From Brugia malayi (lineage: Eukaryota > Nematoda > Chromadorea > Rhabditida > Onchocercidae): 64,000 nt of DNA. The notes under the pieces were generated by a model. It ran no database searches, had not been told where the DNA came from, and worked only from the letters and a program-made list of their open reading frames with translations. The stretch is taken from assembly GCF_000002995.4 (NCBI RefSeq), contig NW_025062479.1:650001-714000 (forward strand), given 5' to 3'. Positions 1-15,000 of the stretch are shown piece after piece. Within the stretch, counting starts at the first letter, position 1. Every line of letters starts with the position of its first letter. The translations under genes were made by a program, and so were the position numbers.

Positions 1-3000
1 TAGTCTTACCTGTTTAACAATATGTGCAATTTGTATGGATTCTGTAGCTGTTCGTTGTTGAGTAGCAACAATATCAAATGTAAACACACCTTCCGCATAA
101 TCACCAATCATAGGATCAACACGAATATCACCTGATACTGGATCGACCGAGAAGAATGGCGCTGATTCCGATGGTGCATCTTCATTTTCGGCACTGAACT
201 AATTTAAATATATTTGTATGTTTAGATAAATAATAAAAAAAAAATTCAAATCAGGAAAAGAAAAGTGATATGTACGGTGTGAAGTGCACTGATCCAAATT
301 GATATGTAATAATTGGTTGATGTGTTTTCAATCGAGTCACTGGTATGGTTAATTCGGAATCAATTCCTAGAAAAAAATTATAAGTTGCTTTTAGTGGTTA
401 TTACCACACATATCAGAAACTTTAGGACTGATAATGATAACACAAAAAAGTTAACTTACCAAATACACTAACAGTATTGTTTTGAAAATGATATTTCATT
501 TTATTTGCTTGCTCTACAACGCTATTTGTTTCCGTTCGTACCGTAAATGCAATCATACTTGCATTACTACTGTCAAATGATATTTTCGGTGTCTTTGACA
601 TATTGTAAGCACTAGAATAATTAAACTTTACAAAGAACCATCTAAATATGAAATACTTAAAGCATTCCATAACATTCGTTAGTATATAGTAATAAGGAGC
701 AGTGTGTTTTTTTTTTTTTGGTTAATTTTCAGACAAAAACCTTTATTGATTGAATAAATTTAATCAGTTTTGAAAAATTATAAGGAATTATATGACCTGG
801 CTAAGACGCATAAATGATATTCATCATATTTGAGATCATTGGGATTTGTCACCGAAACAATACCAGTTTGTTTGTCAATAGTGAATATTCCATCTCGATT
901 TGTACCTTTACTGTGACTTGAGTCAGTTTTTTTTTTTTTTTTTTACATTCATCCAACTCATTAAATTATTCAATTATTTGCTATTTAATTGATATATTCA
1001 ATCAAAAGTTCACACATTTGTGAGAAATTTTTTGTATGACAAAGCTTACAACTAGGTAACATGTAGTAATATATGGAATTATACGGCGCATCATCTATAT
1101 CCACTGCTTTCAATCGTCCAATAGTTGTATTACCTGGTTGAATCACAAACACTAAAGGTACTGACTGAAATTTGATAATTATTTATTGCACGATGGAAGT
1201 CAACGATCAAAATCAATCAGAAGCTAATCAGCAAATTTTGAGAGTAGATTCTAATTGTAAAGTAAGTTATTTCTAATTAAGTGTCAAAGCAATTCTCTTT
1301 TGTTCAAATAAATGTAAATTGAATGATTTATTCAATTTTTGCTTCAATTAGAGTGGCATTTTTTTCAATTGGACAAAATATAATTTTTTAGCAACAAAAT
1401 TACACTGTGAATTTCCGAAAAGATTGGCAAATTGTCGTTGATATCTTTAACTTCAATTCGCAACAGACGTGTTGCTGTTTTGTCCATTTCCACAGCATTT
1501 TCTGCTTTTACTTTTAGCTAAAAATAATTAGCAGTAAATGGGATCAATTTTCTCTTAATTTCATTTGGGAAAATTTACAAACTCTGGAGATTCTCATTTC
1601 TTTGATTTAATCAACAGAACTTTATTTAAAAACAACACTGAAAAATATTCTGACTCATCTTATTCGGTAATAATGACATGGAGTATTTCTATTTATTTTT
1701 CAAGACATCAATTCATCCGGTAAGCGACAAATTGGTAATTAAGTTTGTGATTGGAGGTATATTATGAAAAGCCATCTCAACGACTTTCTTAATGGCAATT
1801 TGAACTCTATTAGTCATCATAAAAGGGAAATAAAAGTTGATGAAACCATTACAAAGTAATGTCAAGATCACAGAATTTGTAGCAAAATGTCTTCTGCATA
1901 CCATTTTCGACTTGAAGCTGCTCTTATTTATCTTCAAATACGATATTTTGACTCATACAACGGAATGTCTAGACTTTAATTTCAGTCATTCATCGCATTT
2001 TTACTTTTTTTGAAGCTAAGAAGATGTTAGCATACTACAATGTAGAAGGAATTAAAAAGAGGAAGAGAATTATAAAGGACTTTAACCTTAGTATACAAAA
2101 GTCAACTGAACTTTATGATTTACTTTATAGCTTGCATCAAAATTTCAAAAAATTACTCTTGCTATTTGAAAAAGTTTTTAATTAGATTAGAGATTAAAAT
2201 TAAGCCACTCATCATAGTTTACTCATTCTGGTGACATTTTTGCACCACAAAAACATTAAACTTGAAAGGTTAATTCTGTTTCGAAAATTTGTCCCAACTA
2301 TTTATAGCTAGAAATGAAATGCCTGCAAACGAACCCAAGCATTATTGGATATAAGAAAAATAGTAATACTTGAACATGTATGTCGAACAAAAATGCGAAT
2401 TAGTAGTATTTTCAAATTTAAATTTCGGAAAGTTTTGGGAAGAAAGTCAGCTGAAAGTAATGAATTCTATGATTATAAATTGCAGTGAAAGTTTTCCCGG
2501 ACATTTCTTTCGAAAAAAGCTGAATTTCATTGTGCATAAATTAATTCAGTACTGATTCTAATAATGGAATACACAATGTGATATTCAAAAGATATTTAGA
2601 AACAAATGATTAGGTAAGCACTGCTCAAAGGTAAATATTTTGACATCCGTTTGTCTTCAACAACTATCCCATCTTACAAATAAACTGCATTTAACTTTTA
2701 TTGCAATATAGTTGCTAAAAGTGATTAATAAAGGAAGGCACTTTGTACAACACTATTTGCAAATATTGATGTACTAAAAAATATTTGAACTGAATTTAAA
2801 ATGATGATTATATGGATTTGATAGTAAAGTTCGGAATTTTGAAATGAGAAGTTTGAAAAATTAAAGCATCGATTTCGGAATTCAATGCTATTACAAATGA
2901 ATAGCTAATCGGAAGATATAAACCCGAATGTTAATGATGAATTAGAATTAGGAAGCCCAAAAAGCAAACAATTATAAGATTGAGTTAGCTTTGAAAATGA

Positions 3001-6000
3001 ATGGAGTAAAATAAGGAAAATGTTTTATACATGATTCGAATAAAAGAGAAGCAATTAGTACTATCTAATTTATTTAAATTTGTGAAAATAGACCTCACTG
3101 TAGATTTAAACCAAAATTACATGCAGTTTAGAAGTTTTTTAAATTATATTTAATGATAATTAAATGTTATGAAAGATAGTTCAAGGATATTTCAATCTTT
3201 TTCCAACAAATAAGGGATGAAATAGTAGTTAAATGAAGTATTTCGATTCGTTTGATAAAATATTAGCTCATTGAATCAAAGATAAGTCTTTTTTTAAGCG
3301 ATTATCGTTGAAAGCTTGAATTAAATATTAGTGATAAGAAATCATTCTTTATGAAGTCAGAGTTTGAAAGTCAAACTTTATGATTTAGATGCACTCAAGA
3401 CAAATTCCGTCAAGTGATGTTTGTTTTGAGATTAGACTCTGTGAAATGATATTTGTTCTCAGATTATTCGGATTAATGAGGAAGTTAAATAGAAGTGTAA
3501 GAATTTATACTTTTTTCTGAATAAAATTGGCTAAGAACAGTTAAAAGATTAATGAACTGTGTGCCATAACATTGCTTGGCCGTGAAGTACAATTTTCAAA
3601 TTAGTATGTAAAATGGAGAATATTGCAGTTTGAAAATCAGATATGCTTGCAGTTGTCGCAGCTAATTACAACTAATTATGATAAAAGTTTCGGAAAAATG
3701 ATTTTTGAAGGATATGAAAAAAGCTTTTGCTTAACGTCGTTATCTATAGTACAATTTTCAGTGCGACAACATTAACAGCAACCAAACTGCCGACATCAAG
3801 TTTGGTCGCATCACGTCCAAAAATGAACTGTTCCGGATTTGGCTTTTGTGGATTTGATTGATTGATATCACGTAAATTCCAATACGGACTATGCCATACA
3901 CTTGTGTCTGTGTGTTGATACGGCAATAATGATGTGTAGAAACGACGATAAACACCTAAGTTAACGAACAAATTGAAGTAAATTTTTCAGGATACAGGAT
4001 ACTTTTTCAGGATATTTTTTTCCAGACATTTTTTATACGAGCGTAAGTTTCTGGACAACCTCAATATTATTAAACTGACTTATAAGTGGACATAATTTTA
4101 CCTGGATTTAAAAAGAAATTTCTGTCTTCAAATTCAATTTCCCTACAGTAAACTGCATTCTTCACAAATATGTAAACTTTACGTATTGCATTTGAAATCT
4201 TGCTTTATCGAATTATCATATTTAAACTATCAAAGGGATTTTCCAGGGTGCTTTGCATAAATGAAAAATTTGAAGAAGGTTAAATTTTTGGAAAGTTTTT
4301 TTTTAGCTGACATTTTTTAATGTTGTCAAAAATAGCTATGTCAAGGATGGATTTACCTTGAAAGCAATTTAACTGACAATCGCGTGCACAATTTTCCTCT
4401 GTTATAGCTGATATCATCGTTAACGGCAAATGATAGTTACCAGTTCTACTTTTCATGTTTAACACACGGCGATTGTTTTGCCGGAGTGAATGATGAAGAG
4501 CTTCCTTCATTCTAGATATTATTAGTCTAAGCTTGATTAGTGATTTCAAGGAAGTTGCAAAGAAAAGTTAAGTGATTTTTTTAATATTAAATTATTCAAA
4601 TGATCGCTAAAATCACCTTACACCCGGAAAATAACCCATATGTAAACAATTCAAGCTAACAAATAGCTCAAATAACTTACAGGTTTTGTCAAAAGTAAGC
4701 GTGAAATCAATTATTAGCTGAACCATATGGCTTAATAATCAGTTTCCATCAATTCCATGATTCTTTAGATATTATTTGTTAAGTGATATGCGCTTAACGT
4801 TTAGCATTAGGTTAATATGAGAAGAATAAGTACCTTTTCTCGGATGCAAGATGACGGTGTTTCTCCGGTACCGACCACTGCACCTCACATGCAATTCCTA
4901 AGAGGCTAATCTCTTCATGGAACCACAAACTAAATTCGTTGAGGACATCATCAATTAAACCAACGATACCACCCGACGAAAGCTCAAAAATAGTTGTTAT
5001 GTATTTCGTTTCCGCAATACTATCCCGGAGTAGCTTTTCAGTACTCATATAATCCGGTATTTTGGCTTCCTCATCCTGAAGCTTCAGATCCTTTGTATTG
5101 CCAATTTGTTGTGGAATGGCAATCACTTTCAGATTACCTTTTTCGTTCTTTTGCAATTCTTCACTATCAAAAGACTGCTGCGTGATCGCTCCTAGCGTAC
5201 GTTGAAACAACGGTTGAGCTCGAAAAAAAGCTACACCAAGAGGTGATAAAGCAGGTGATTCAGCAGCTGATATACTGTAGCGTACATCAATTCCGGACAA
5301 GTAGCCACTTTCACGCCCGCATGATTCTGGCAAAGATTCATCCATAGACATATCTAATTCATAAACGGATTTCCGTGTTACACTTCGCTGTACTCCATAG
5401 GTAGAATAATCGGATACATAATCGACATCTTCGGATTCACATGATTTGTCGTGAGTGGTAGAGCCTGCCACAGTCTGAGTTACTAAATCATCTGCCAGCA
5501 TCCGAGTAGCTGGTAACCTGGAGGGCGAAAGTAGTGATCTGAAAGTGTCGCAGTTGTCAACACTTAACATTTGGCCATCATGAGTCTCCGCAGTCTTCGG
5601 ATGTTCATCCTCTTCTGGCTTTTGCTGGACGTACTGCAATTGTTGTTGTTGTTGTTGTTGCTGCTGCAGATTATATGTCCTTTCCAGTTCTTCCTGTAAA
5701 TGATGACATACCATTGCGGCCGAATAAACACGATAATAACTGATTGCTGAAACCTGAAATCTATTACTGTTAACAAAATGTTTGTCACTTACTGAGGATC
5801 GCCTTGTTGCTGTTGCTATCATTCCTTGAATGGTTGGTATTATTGGCTTCAAATGTATCCGACGGCTATTGCCACTTTTACGGTCATTTTTTGAGGAATC
5901 CGTTTGTTGTTCTGCTAAATCATCTTCATCACTGCATGAGCTAGAAACTTCTGGATGACAGTTCACACGTCTCGTAGTAGCACGGCGACTTTTGCTACTT

Positions 6001-9000
6001 AGACGTCGTAAAATTTTGTCTAATTTTTCAATAGCATTCATCTTTTAGTAAGACATGGAATAAGTTGTCACTGCGTTCTTTGCTGCAACATCGATAGCAC
6101 CGCACCACTATCATTCAAAAGCTTCGAACAAACTTTCCTCTGAAAATCCCGAATCTCTCGTGACAATGAGATCGTAAAAGCTTGTTCAATAGCCGTAATC
6201 CATCTTCAATAAACTTTTCTCGTAAAATTCTGAGTAATCCTGAGACATTCGGATATTAAAATGATTTGCGCAAAAGTATGTAAATACCGAATTTGACTGC
6301 TCGTGAAAATAAATATACTCGATGTGATGCATGATTACTTAGAGAAATTGTCCAGCAATATGACATTAAAAATAACACTGGGAAAAGATAAAGACAAATT
6401 GAAAAGGAAGTTTCGAGAAAATGTTTGTCTGTGCTGCTAATTGTCAGAAGGAGAAAAAAATTATTAAACTTCAAGAGTACTCTTGAATTACCATTAAATA
6501 TGTTCATTAGTGGATAGCTTATTAACATCAATAAACCATTTATCAATAGGCAAGATTTAATATCATCCAAATTCTTCAACATTCCCTGTGATCTCCCATT
6601 TATGCTGATTAATTTGCAATAATTAATAGTAAAAGATAATAGATAAAGTTTCTAAGCCGGGAAAACAAGTAAATATAATTCTATTTAAAATTGGAAAAGA
6701 TGAAAATGGCCAAGAATCAGAGTGAAAAAGGAGGGAATGAAGTGATATTAAAAACATATAAATTTGGTAGAAACTAGTATTCAGCAATTAATGAGGCACT
6801 AATTGTACTAATTTCGATAAATCTTAAAACTGTTTGGAAAAAGGAAGAAATGAACTAAGCAGAAAAAGAAAGATAGATTGATTAAATGACAATGAAAGGA
6901 ATTGTTAAAAATGGAGGGAAAGAAGAAGGATAACAATATGCATAAAATATACATTACAATCATTCAAAAGCAAGAAGACAAAAAAAAGAGAAATATGAGG
7001 GGAAGACGAAGTAGATTTACTGGGTCGCTCCTTGTTAAAGGACAGATCACTCCTCTAATTTTTTTCACTTCTGTAAAATATTTCAATAGTATTTGAAAGA
7101 AGTGCGACTGTCCTTCTTCTCACGGCATTGTGCGAATTTTTGCATCATCCTAACACTTTCTATCAACCACCGCCAATAAATCGTGATGCACAGACTGTTA
7201 TCGAAATTTTTTCTAACCTTCACGGATAGAGGAACATAACAATTTTCAATCTTAGTCATTATTACAATCAATTGTTGTGATAATGAGATAGATGATATTA
7301 CATGATAGATGTTCATATATCTTTCTATATTTGATTGTAATTATAAGCTGTAGATTCAATTGGATTTAAATACAAATTTAAATTTTAAAAAAGAATCAAT
7401 GAAGTGTAGCAGTTAAAAGAAAATGTTATAAAGATTTGAAGATTTAATTTGCAATGTTAAAAATTAAGCTTTGATTCAATGGTTATTTAGAATATTGTTT
7501 TATACAAATAACGTAATCAAATTTGGATGAAATTTTTAATAACATTTAATATTTACGATATTAGTGATAAATTATCGACAACAGAGGAAAGGAAAAACAA
7601 AATTTGCAGCGTATTTCTGCAAATATAGATAAATCATTGGAGTGCATAAATTAAATTCTTTAAATTTCAGTTCATATTTATGAGATATTATGAAATTTTC
7701 CTGTTGAGTTGCACCGCTAAATGTAGTGATGACCTTCGAAAGTATTGAGGAGTAGCTCATTCAAAAAAATAAATAAAAAATAAAAATCTGTGCAAACAAA
7801 ATTAAAATATCCTAAACGGAAAAACATCTTTCGTTAGATCAGAAAGAACTGAAAAGAGTAAATAGAAAAGTTTATACATTTAAACAGATGACAAATTTTA
7901 CTGGAAAGAACTGTGAATGAACTGTTTTTACAATTACATTTTACAATAAGAGATGACTTTTGTTAAGGGGAAATTCCCTCAATTTTTCCCTCTCTTTTTA
8001 CTTTATTTATAGATAATACTGTCTTAATTAGTTCATGATAACACATCCTTTAACCTTTAAAAGTAAAATTTATCTATGGTTTATCTCACTAAGCTGTATG
8101 GTAGTTCTGACGGAAAAAGCAATGCTTCTAATCAGATTCCCCTTTTAACCTTTCATTAAATTCAACTCAAAATAAATCTGGAAACTCAGAATTTATGTGA
8201 TTGCAGTTCATATAATCATGTGAAAAAGAAAATCGTCGCAAGTTAACATTTTAGAGTAATAATTATTTTTTAGAAATCATATTGAATGTATTAATGGAGG
8301 AATTCAGTGAAACATTTCTTTCCAAAAAAAGACAGAAAAAAAAGAAAAAAAAAGGAAAGCCAATTCGATTACAACTCAATGTTCCAGTGCAACAGAGAAG
8401 AAATTTATTAGTGAATTTGAAGTTGAAAAGGAAAACTAAGAAAAAAAAAATTTTTTTTGAAGTCAGTTCGATCTGTAATAAAACGATGCTAATATTTTTA
8501 AGTAAATCTTTACAATTTTGTTTAAAAAATAAGCAAAAGAACAATCAGAGATCAAGCCTTTGTTACTGCTTTGTTCTTTTCTTTTTGAATTTAGTTTAAA
8601 TGTTTTATCTATTACTGCCGAAATAAGCTGAAATGATTACTTTGTTCATCATAACTCTCTTTATAATATTAATGGTTACCTTCTCCCATAACTGCTATTA
8701 ACCTTCCTTTCTAAAAAAAAAAAAAAAAAAAATGAAAAAGTTTAACAGATAAAATTGAACAATAAATTCTTCTACACAAATACTGGTAAGAATAATTGGC
8801 CATATAAAAATAAAATCTATTCTTTGGCGTTTGACTTTTTATACATTTATTTTAAGCGAAACTGTACAACCGGTTTTCTGCAAACTGATAATTACTTTAT
8901 AGCACTTAGATAAATACAGTCTTAACGTTGCATACGCTGCACGCCACACGTGTTGCATCGGAATTTATTTGTGCAGAAGCAATGCCGGATGACTACCAAA

Positions 9001-12000
9001 ACCAAATTATAATATCCAAAAAGCAGTCATACTGCAATTATTTTCAACTTTTCCTACATTCTACTTTTCTCCATTTCTTCAATTTCGAAAAAAAAAAAAA
9101 GAAAAAAAAAAGAATTCTTCCATCTGATATTTGAATTACATTTAAAATTAGCAGACTTTAAAATAAACTTCAAATAGGCATAAATTTCTTTTGGAGAAGA
9201 AACTAGAAGAACTAATCAGTTAACGATATTTGTAATTTTCAGTTCGATGTAGATTCAAATTTCAGCAAATTTAATCAAGACAAACAGATGATGAATATGG
9301 TACATTTAAAAGTTTCAAACAGTAGAGAAGAACGAGTTTCTCGAGCTAATGATGAGCATAAAATGCTTTTAATACCGAAATTTGACAGGCTCAACTGAAA
9401 ATCATAGATCAGAAAAAAAGTATACCTTCTTTATCTTAAAAAGAGAAATTTGATAGCGGCTTAAATTATTAGTACTATCAAAATGTTATTGACACTCCAT
9501 CTTTTTTTTTTTTTTTTTTTATTTTGAATTTCAGATTTCATCACCAATGAAAATTTAACTTTTCCAGTGTTTCATTATTTTCATTACCTTATTTTTAGAA
9601 ATATACCTAATTAAATAAAGACTTTTTATCTGTCTTCCCTATTACACTACTGTTTGTTCTGTTCATTTGTGCCAACAAATAAGGACTATAAGAGTTTCGA
9701 AAGAATGCAATTCGTTTATCAAATTAGATGGCAAAATTGGACGATAATTTAATCACTCTTTACAAATTGGTAATGAAATTTGAAATTTAAAAAAAAAAAA
9801 AAAAAACAGATGGACATAACAACAAATATAAACCGCTACGGAAATCTCTGAGAAGGTAATTAATTAGATGGATGGGCACGAACCGATACCATAATTTCAT
9901 CCTCCTTTACCTCTTCCTTCACTTTTTCACATTTGTACGATTAATTATATGACCTTTGCAAAACATGCAAAAATAACAACTACATGAAAAAAGTTAGCAA
10001 CAAAAACGTCAAAAAAAAAAAAAAACGGTCATCATTTCAGGACGGCAATAACGACCATTAATCAATGTGAGAAAATAGTCCCAAAAGACTGCTTTTTTTA
10101 AATTAAAAATCAGTACCACTTTATCCTCCTTCCTTCCCGATAAACACAAAATGCGTAAATTTACTCTAAAGTTCTTTTTTTTTTTTTTTGTGAAAATCTA
10201 AAGTTCTTTTTTTAACTTTGGTGACGGAATAGGCAAAAGTTAACAATGTCAAGAGATGTAAACGGATTTCTTTTCCTCTTACTGTCAACTATGGAAAAAA
10301 AATTATTGCTGGAAGTGCTATAAAATCCGGTATCAAATAAAAGTACGATTTATTAAGACAAAGTATATTTTTGAAAATTATTTCATTTAGCTACTTACCT
10401 CATATTGACAAAGGAAGGAATGAGGAAGAGGTATAAAAAGGAGCAGCAAATGGAACAAAATCGATGAAATGATATGCTGTGATTACTTTATGAGGAATTA
10501 CATTGAGTAATTATTTTAAAAAGTTTGAAAATGGTGAAAAAAGTATCGAAGTTTTATATTCTATGGGAAAAGTGTCAATCAATTGTAGAAGCATCAAATT
10601 ACTCAAAATGACAGTTTCTAACGATAAAATAAAAATTAAAAAAAAAAAAAAAAACCACTTGACGATAGCTGTTCTCCTGTGCCATCCCCAACGAAAACAT
10701 TGGAATCCTTTAAATGCTATATCATCAAAACAAAAGTGAATAATTCTTCTAATCCGAAGATAGCATCGCTTATGAAGAGTACATTCATGACATCATATCC
10801 AACATTTCGTATTACTTTGAACTCGATTTCTTACTAAATTGATATTTAATGATTTGTTAACGATAAAAAAAAAATGTGATAAGAAAGAAAGCTGCCAACA
10901 TAATCAACTTAAAATGATAAATAACTTGTCAACATGATTGATTTTTTATGGCCATAAATAGATATTGCTGAGAGAATGTTCCCTCTCTACATAACATATA
11001 ATGTATGCTTTTCGATTTCTTACCAAATTGACAGGCAACTCCTTGGAAATCTTCAAACTAAGCGTACACATATAAGCGAAAGCATAAAAGCAATTTTACT
11101 TTTCCTTTTCAACTAATCGATTCATTGCTTCCTTTTTTTTCTTTGACTTCTTATTTGGTGACAGTCCCAATGCAATCCGAAACATTGAGCCTATCTCCTG
11201 CTTACTTTTGTCATTTCTAATCCAATAAAAAAAAAAAAAAAAGCAAACAAATTATGCAAAGCATTTATCAAATAATTAATGCATTGAAAATGAAACGATC
11301 GACTAAGCAAAGAGTTGAAAAGAGGAAGAGAAATTGGTTTGTGTCATTGCTAATTTTTTTTACCATTTATAATTTTTTTTTTTTCATTTCATTTCAATTA
11401 AGGTTAGCTCACCGAACAAATCATTCATTAGCTCATTTCATGTTATATAATAATTTTTTCAGATAGAAAGTGAAAAACTCTGCAAATCAATTCAACATTT
11501 CATCACTTCAACATATTTCTGTCTCTTTGCATCGTATCAAAAGTTTGTCATATAATCACTTCTCCACACATAAATATAATAAACCTTATTTTATTGAGTA
11601 AAAATATGATAATTATTAGTTAAGAAAGTATCCACTTGTCTGTCAAAACTGTCTATTCAAATTAAAGTGCTAAAAGCAGAATATTCAACAAAAAAAAATT
11701 CATAAAGATCAACAATCATTTGAAGAAGAAAATTAAAATACAATAATTTAAACTATGAAAAATTGTAAAGAAAAATATTAAATTATGAAAAATAAAAAAA
11801 AAAAAAATAGTAAATTGTGAAAAAAATAAAGATATGTCTTTTTTATTCTCTCTTCAATTTGATCATTCTTCAATCTATTTCTCTTCGTCATCTCTCTAAT
11901 CTTAAATGAAGTGTTAACGACATCTGAAAAGGCTTTTCAGTATTTGACAAATTCGCTAATCAATATGGGAAGAAAAAGAGAACGAAAGACTAAAAAATAA

Positions 12001-15000
12001 AATGAAAATATGTCAAAATGTTAAAATTACATGAAGCTAAAGCCATTTATTACGAAACGGAAATGGGAAAATTAACAAATAATAATATCAAACACAGTGT
12101 TCAAACTGATGACAGAATGAAATTGCGGCATTCGAAAAGCTCTTTTTGAACTAATATTTGAGGAAGAAGGAAAGGAAGAAAGGAATGGCAAAGAAAGAAG
12201 TTAAAAAGTCCTGAAAGATGGAAATGGGATGGTTGGATGGATGGAGGGGTTATGTCAACAGATATTTACAACAAATGCAATTTATTTCGTTGTTCGTTAT
12301 AATTTGGAGACGATGTACTGTCGTTTCTTGTTTATTTTTGATACAAGGCGGAAGTATGAAGAAGCGGTAGTAAGGGAGGAGAAGGACTTCAAATGTTGAA
12401 TTGAAGGATTTTTCAAAAATTGAGAATGTATTGTACGACAGAGAAGATTCCATACAAAAGATTGACTTCTCTTATCCTTTGCAAATCAGAAAAAAAAAGA
12501 GGAAGGAAAATAAAATTGTAAACAAAACAATTCTTGAATGAATCTTACAAGTAGAATATATTCATGGAAGTGAGAATCAGAGGACTGGAAGAAAAAAAAA
12601 AAAAAAAAAACTAATATATAAACAGTCTTTCAACATTTTTGTTAAATTTTTTTCTTTTATGACCCATAAACAGCAGGTGCAAGTATATCATATCCCGGTG
12701 GCAATGATAGTTGCAACGAGTTGAGGAGGAGGAGGAGGAGAAGAATGAGATGATCGCTCGAAATTTCGGTTATTTTCAAATCATAAACGAAAATAATTAA
12801 TTTTTCATGTGAAGAGAAATCTCATCAGAAATGGAATACTGTGATAAATGTAATAATTTTTAACCTTGTATTTGAAAATTTTTAAAATCAAACAATGGAA
12901 GAATAACAATTATATTTCCTTTCTTTTTCGTCATTCTCTCTTACTTCACACTTTTGGTAGGCGACAACAATTATTTTTCAGGCAAATAGAAAAAGCAGTA
13001 GAAATTTAAAATGGAAAAATATCTGCTATGAAAAAAAAAGGTTACAAAAATTTTTCTTTCAGAGATGACTAATAAATCGCTTTTTTCATCGGACAAAACA
13101 GAAAAAATTAGTGAAAAATTTCCTAAAAAAGATTACGAATGGTTCATTTCTTAAAAATAGAAAAAATTTCTCTTCCAAAAATTACAATACGCCAAATACT
13201 TACTATCTTTTCACGTACTATCTTTTTACAATTACTTTCGAAATGGCAATCAATCGAATTGCAGAATTCTGTTATCATTAATAATGATCATAAATAGCTC
13301 AAAACCAAGAGTGAAGGGAAATTCTACGAGGAAGTAACTAATGATAAATTTCAAGTTGATTATTCGAATTGCTCTTATCTTTCTTCGAGTTCTCATTTGA
13401 CAAAAAAGAAAAAAAGAAAAGTATTAAAAAATTCTGTTATAATAGAGAAAAACATTGCTTTCTAAAAAAAAAAAGCCCGAGAAAATAAATAATTACAGTC
13501 AGATTTCAGTACAAATAAGTGACAAATAATGAATATGTTTTGATGAAAGTCATAATTTCATTTGCATTTTTTTATATAACTTAAAACAGCATACATTAAT
13601 GCAAATTTTTATTGACATTGCTATCATCGGATATCATTGCAGGAAATCTTGAAAAGAATATTGAATGATGGTTATTTGTTTTTTAATTAGCAATCTTGAA
13701 ACAATAGATATGTGACACGAATTGAGAAATGATTCTAATCAGTATCATAAACCATGAATTTCCAAACAAATTAAAAAGATCGAAAGTAAAGCTTTTTTTC
13801 AACAGAGTAGTAAAATTGCCAAAATTTATCAAAAAAATTTCAGTTGAGAAAAAATAGAAAATTTCAAAAGTTTAATGCGGCATTCCTTTGATATCCAGTA
13901 ACGTTCTAATCAAATTTAAATCTTCTATCCAAATATCATCACATTTGAAAGAAAAAGCAGATGTTTGCTGGATGAATTAAGCAAATAAGAAAACTTTCAG
14001 ATTCACTTTACTATTAAAAAGAATTTACAAAAAAAAAGTATTTTCGACACTTTCATATATAGATGTTTTGATCTTTACCAAAGTCGAAATAGGGGAATTT
14101 ATCAGTTTACTCTATATTTAACTTTCTCTCTAATTACCTATGCTAATGATATCTAAATCGATGCTTCGATTGAGGTGGTTATTATGTTTGATAGAAATGA
14201 TTGATCCGTTTCGAATCAGTGATCACTGCTGATGAATGGATTCCTAGTATTTTGCTATTTGTTTTCAGTTTTGAGATAATTATGTCGTCAGGATTTTACT
14301 TAAATTGAATTTCCTGACATTCATTACTTCACATTATCTTTGCCTATATTCTCACAAACTGAAAATTTGTAAAATCAAATATCGGATATCTAAAACAGTC
14401 AAATTTTCAAATTTTCAGCAAAATCTTAACAAGTAATTTACAAAAACAAAAATAATTGCCTGGGACATCGTAAAATATGGTATTATTTGTTCTAATAATA
14501 GCAGGAAAATAAGGAAATGAGAAAACCAGTCTTGAAAATGTCATCTAGTTGCTTTTCAAAAAAAAAAAAAAAAGTCGGCAACATTAAAGAAAACAATATT
14601 TATATCAATTGAATGAAAATAAAAAAAAATAACGTCCACTCGGACTTATATTTATTTCTTTTGCATCTACAAAATGAAATTTTCAAACATGATTACTCCA
14701 ATTTTAAGCAGACTTTGAATATGAAATTTTACCATTATTAGCAAATAGTCCATTTACTTAATGATTTGACGGAATGAGTGACAAAAAGACGTTTGTGCTT
14801 ATGTCAAGTAACTCTTCTGCTTACTGTAATTTCAGAAATTGGACCTAAAATATTATCAAGGAAAAGCGCTTATGGCACACAAATACGTATACTTTATATA
14901 CAAAATCACATACTTATTTCAGTATTTTTCATCACTGCAAAATTCATGCAAAATTTTGCAATGATGAGAAATGAAATTTCCTCATAAAATATTAAATCTT

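Noticed and set aside
1713..1937. Minus-strand frame of 74 codons between cadherin exon 32 and the nested gene
   Set aside because: Translation is not cadherin-like and would interrupt the phase-perfect exon 31 to exon 32 join.
5564..5788. Asn-rich frame overlapping the nested gene
   Set aside because: It is the polyQ region read in another frame.
8263..8599. Overlapping Lys-rich (plus) and Phe-rich (minus) open frames
   Set aside because: Caused by poly(A)/poly(T) runs inside the cadherin intron; no splice sites fit.
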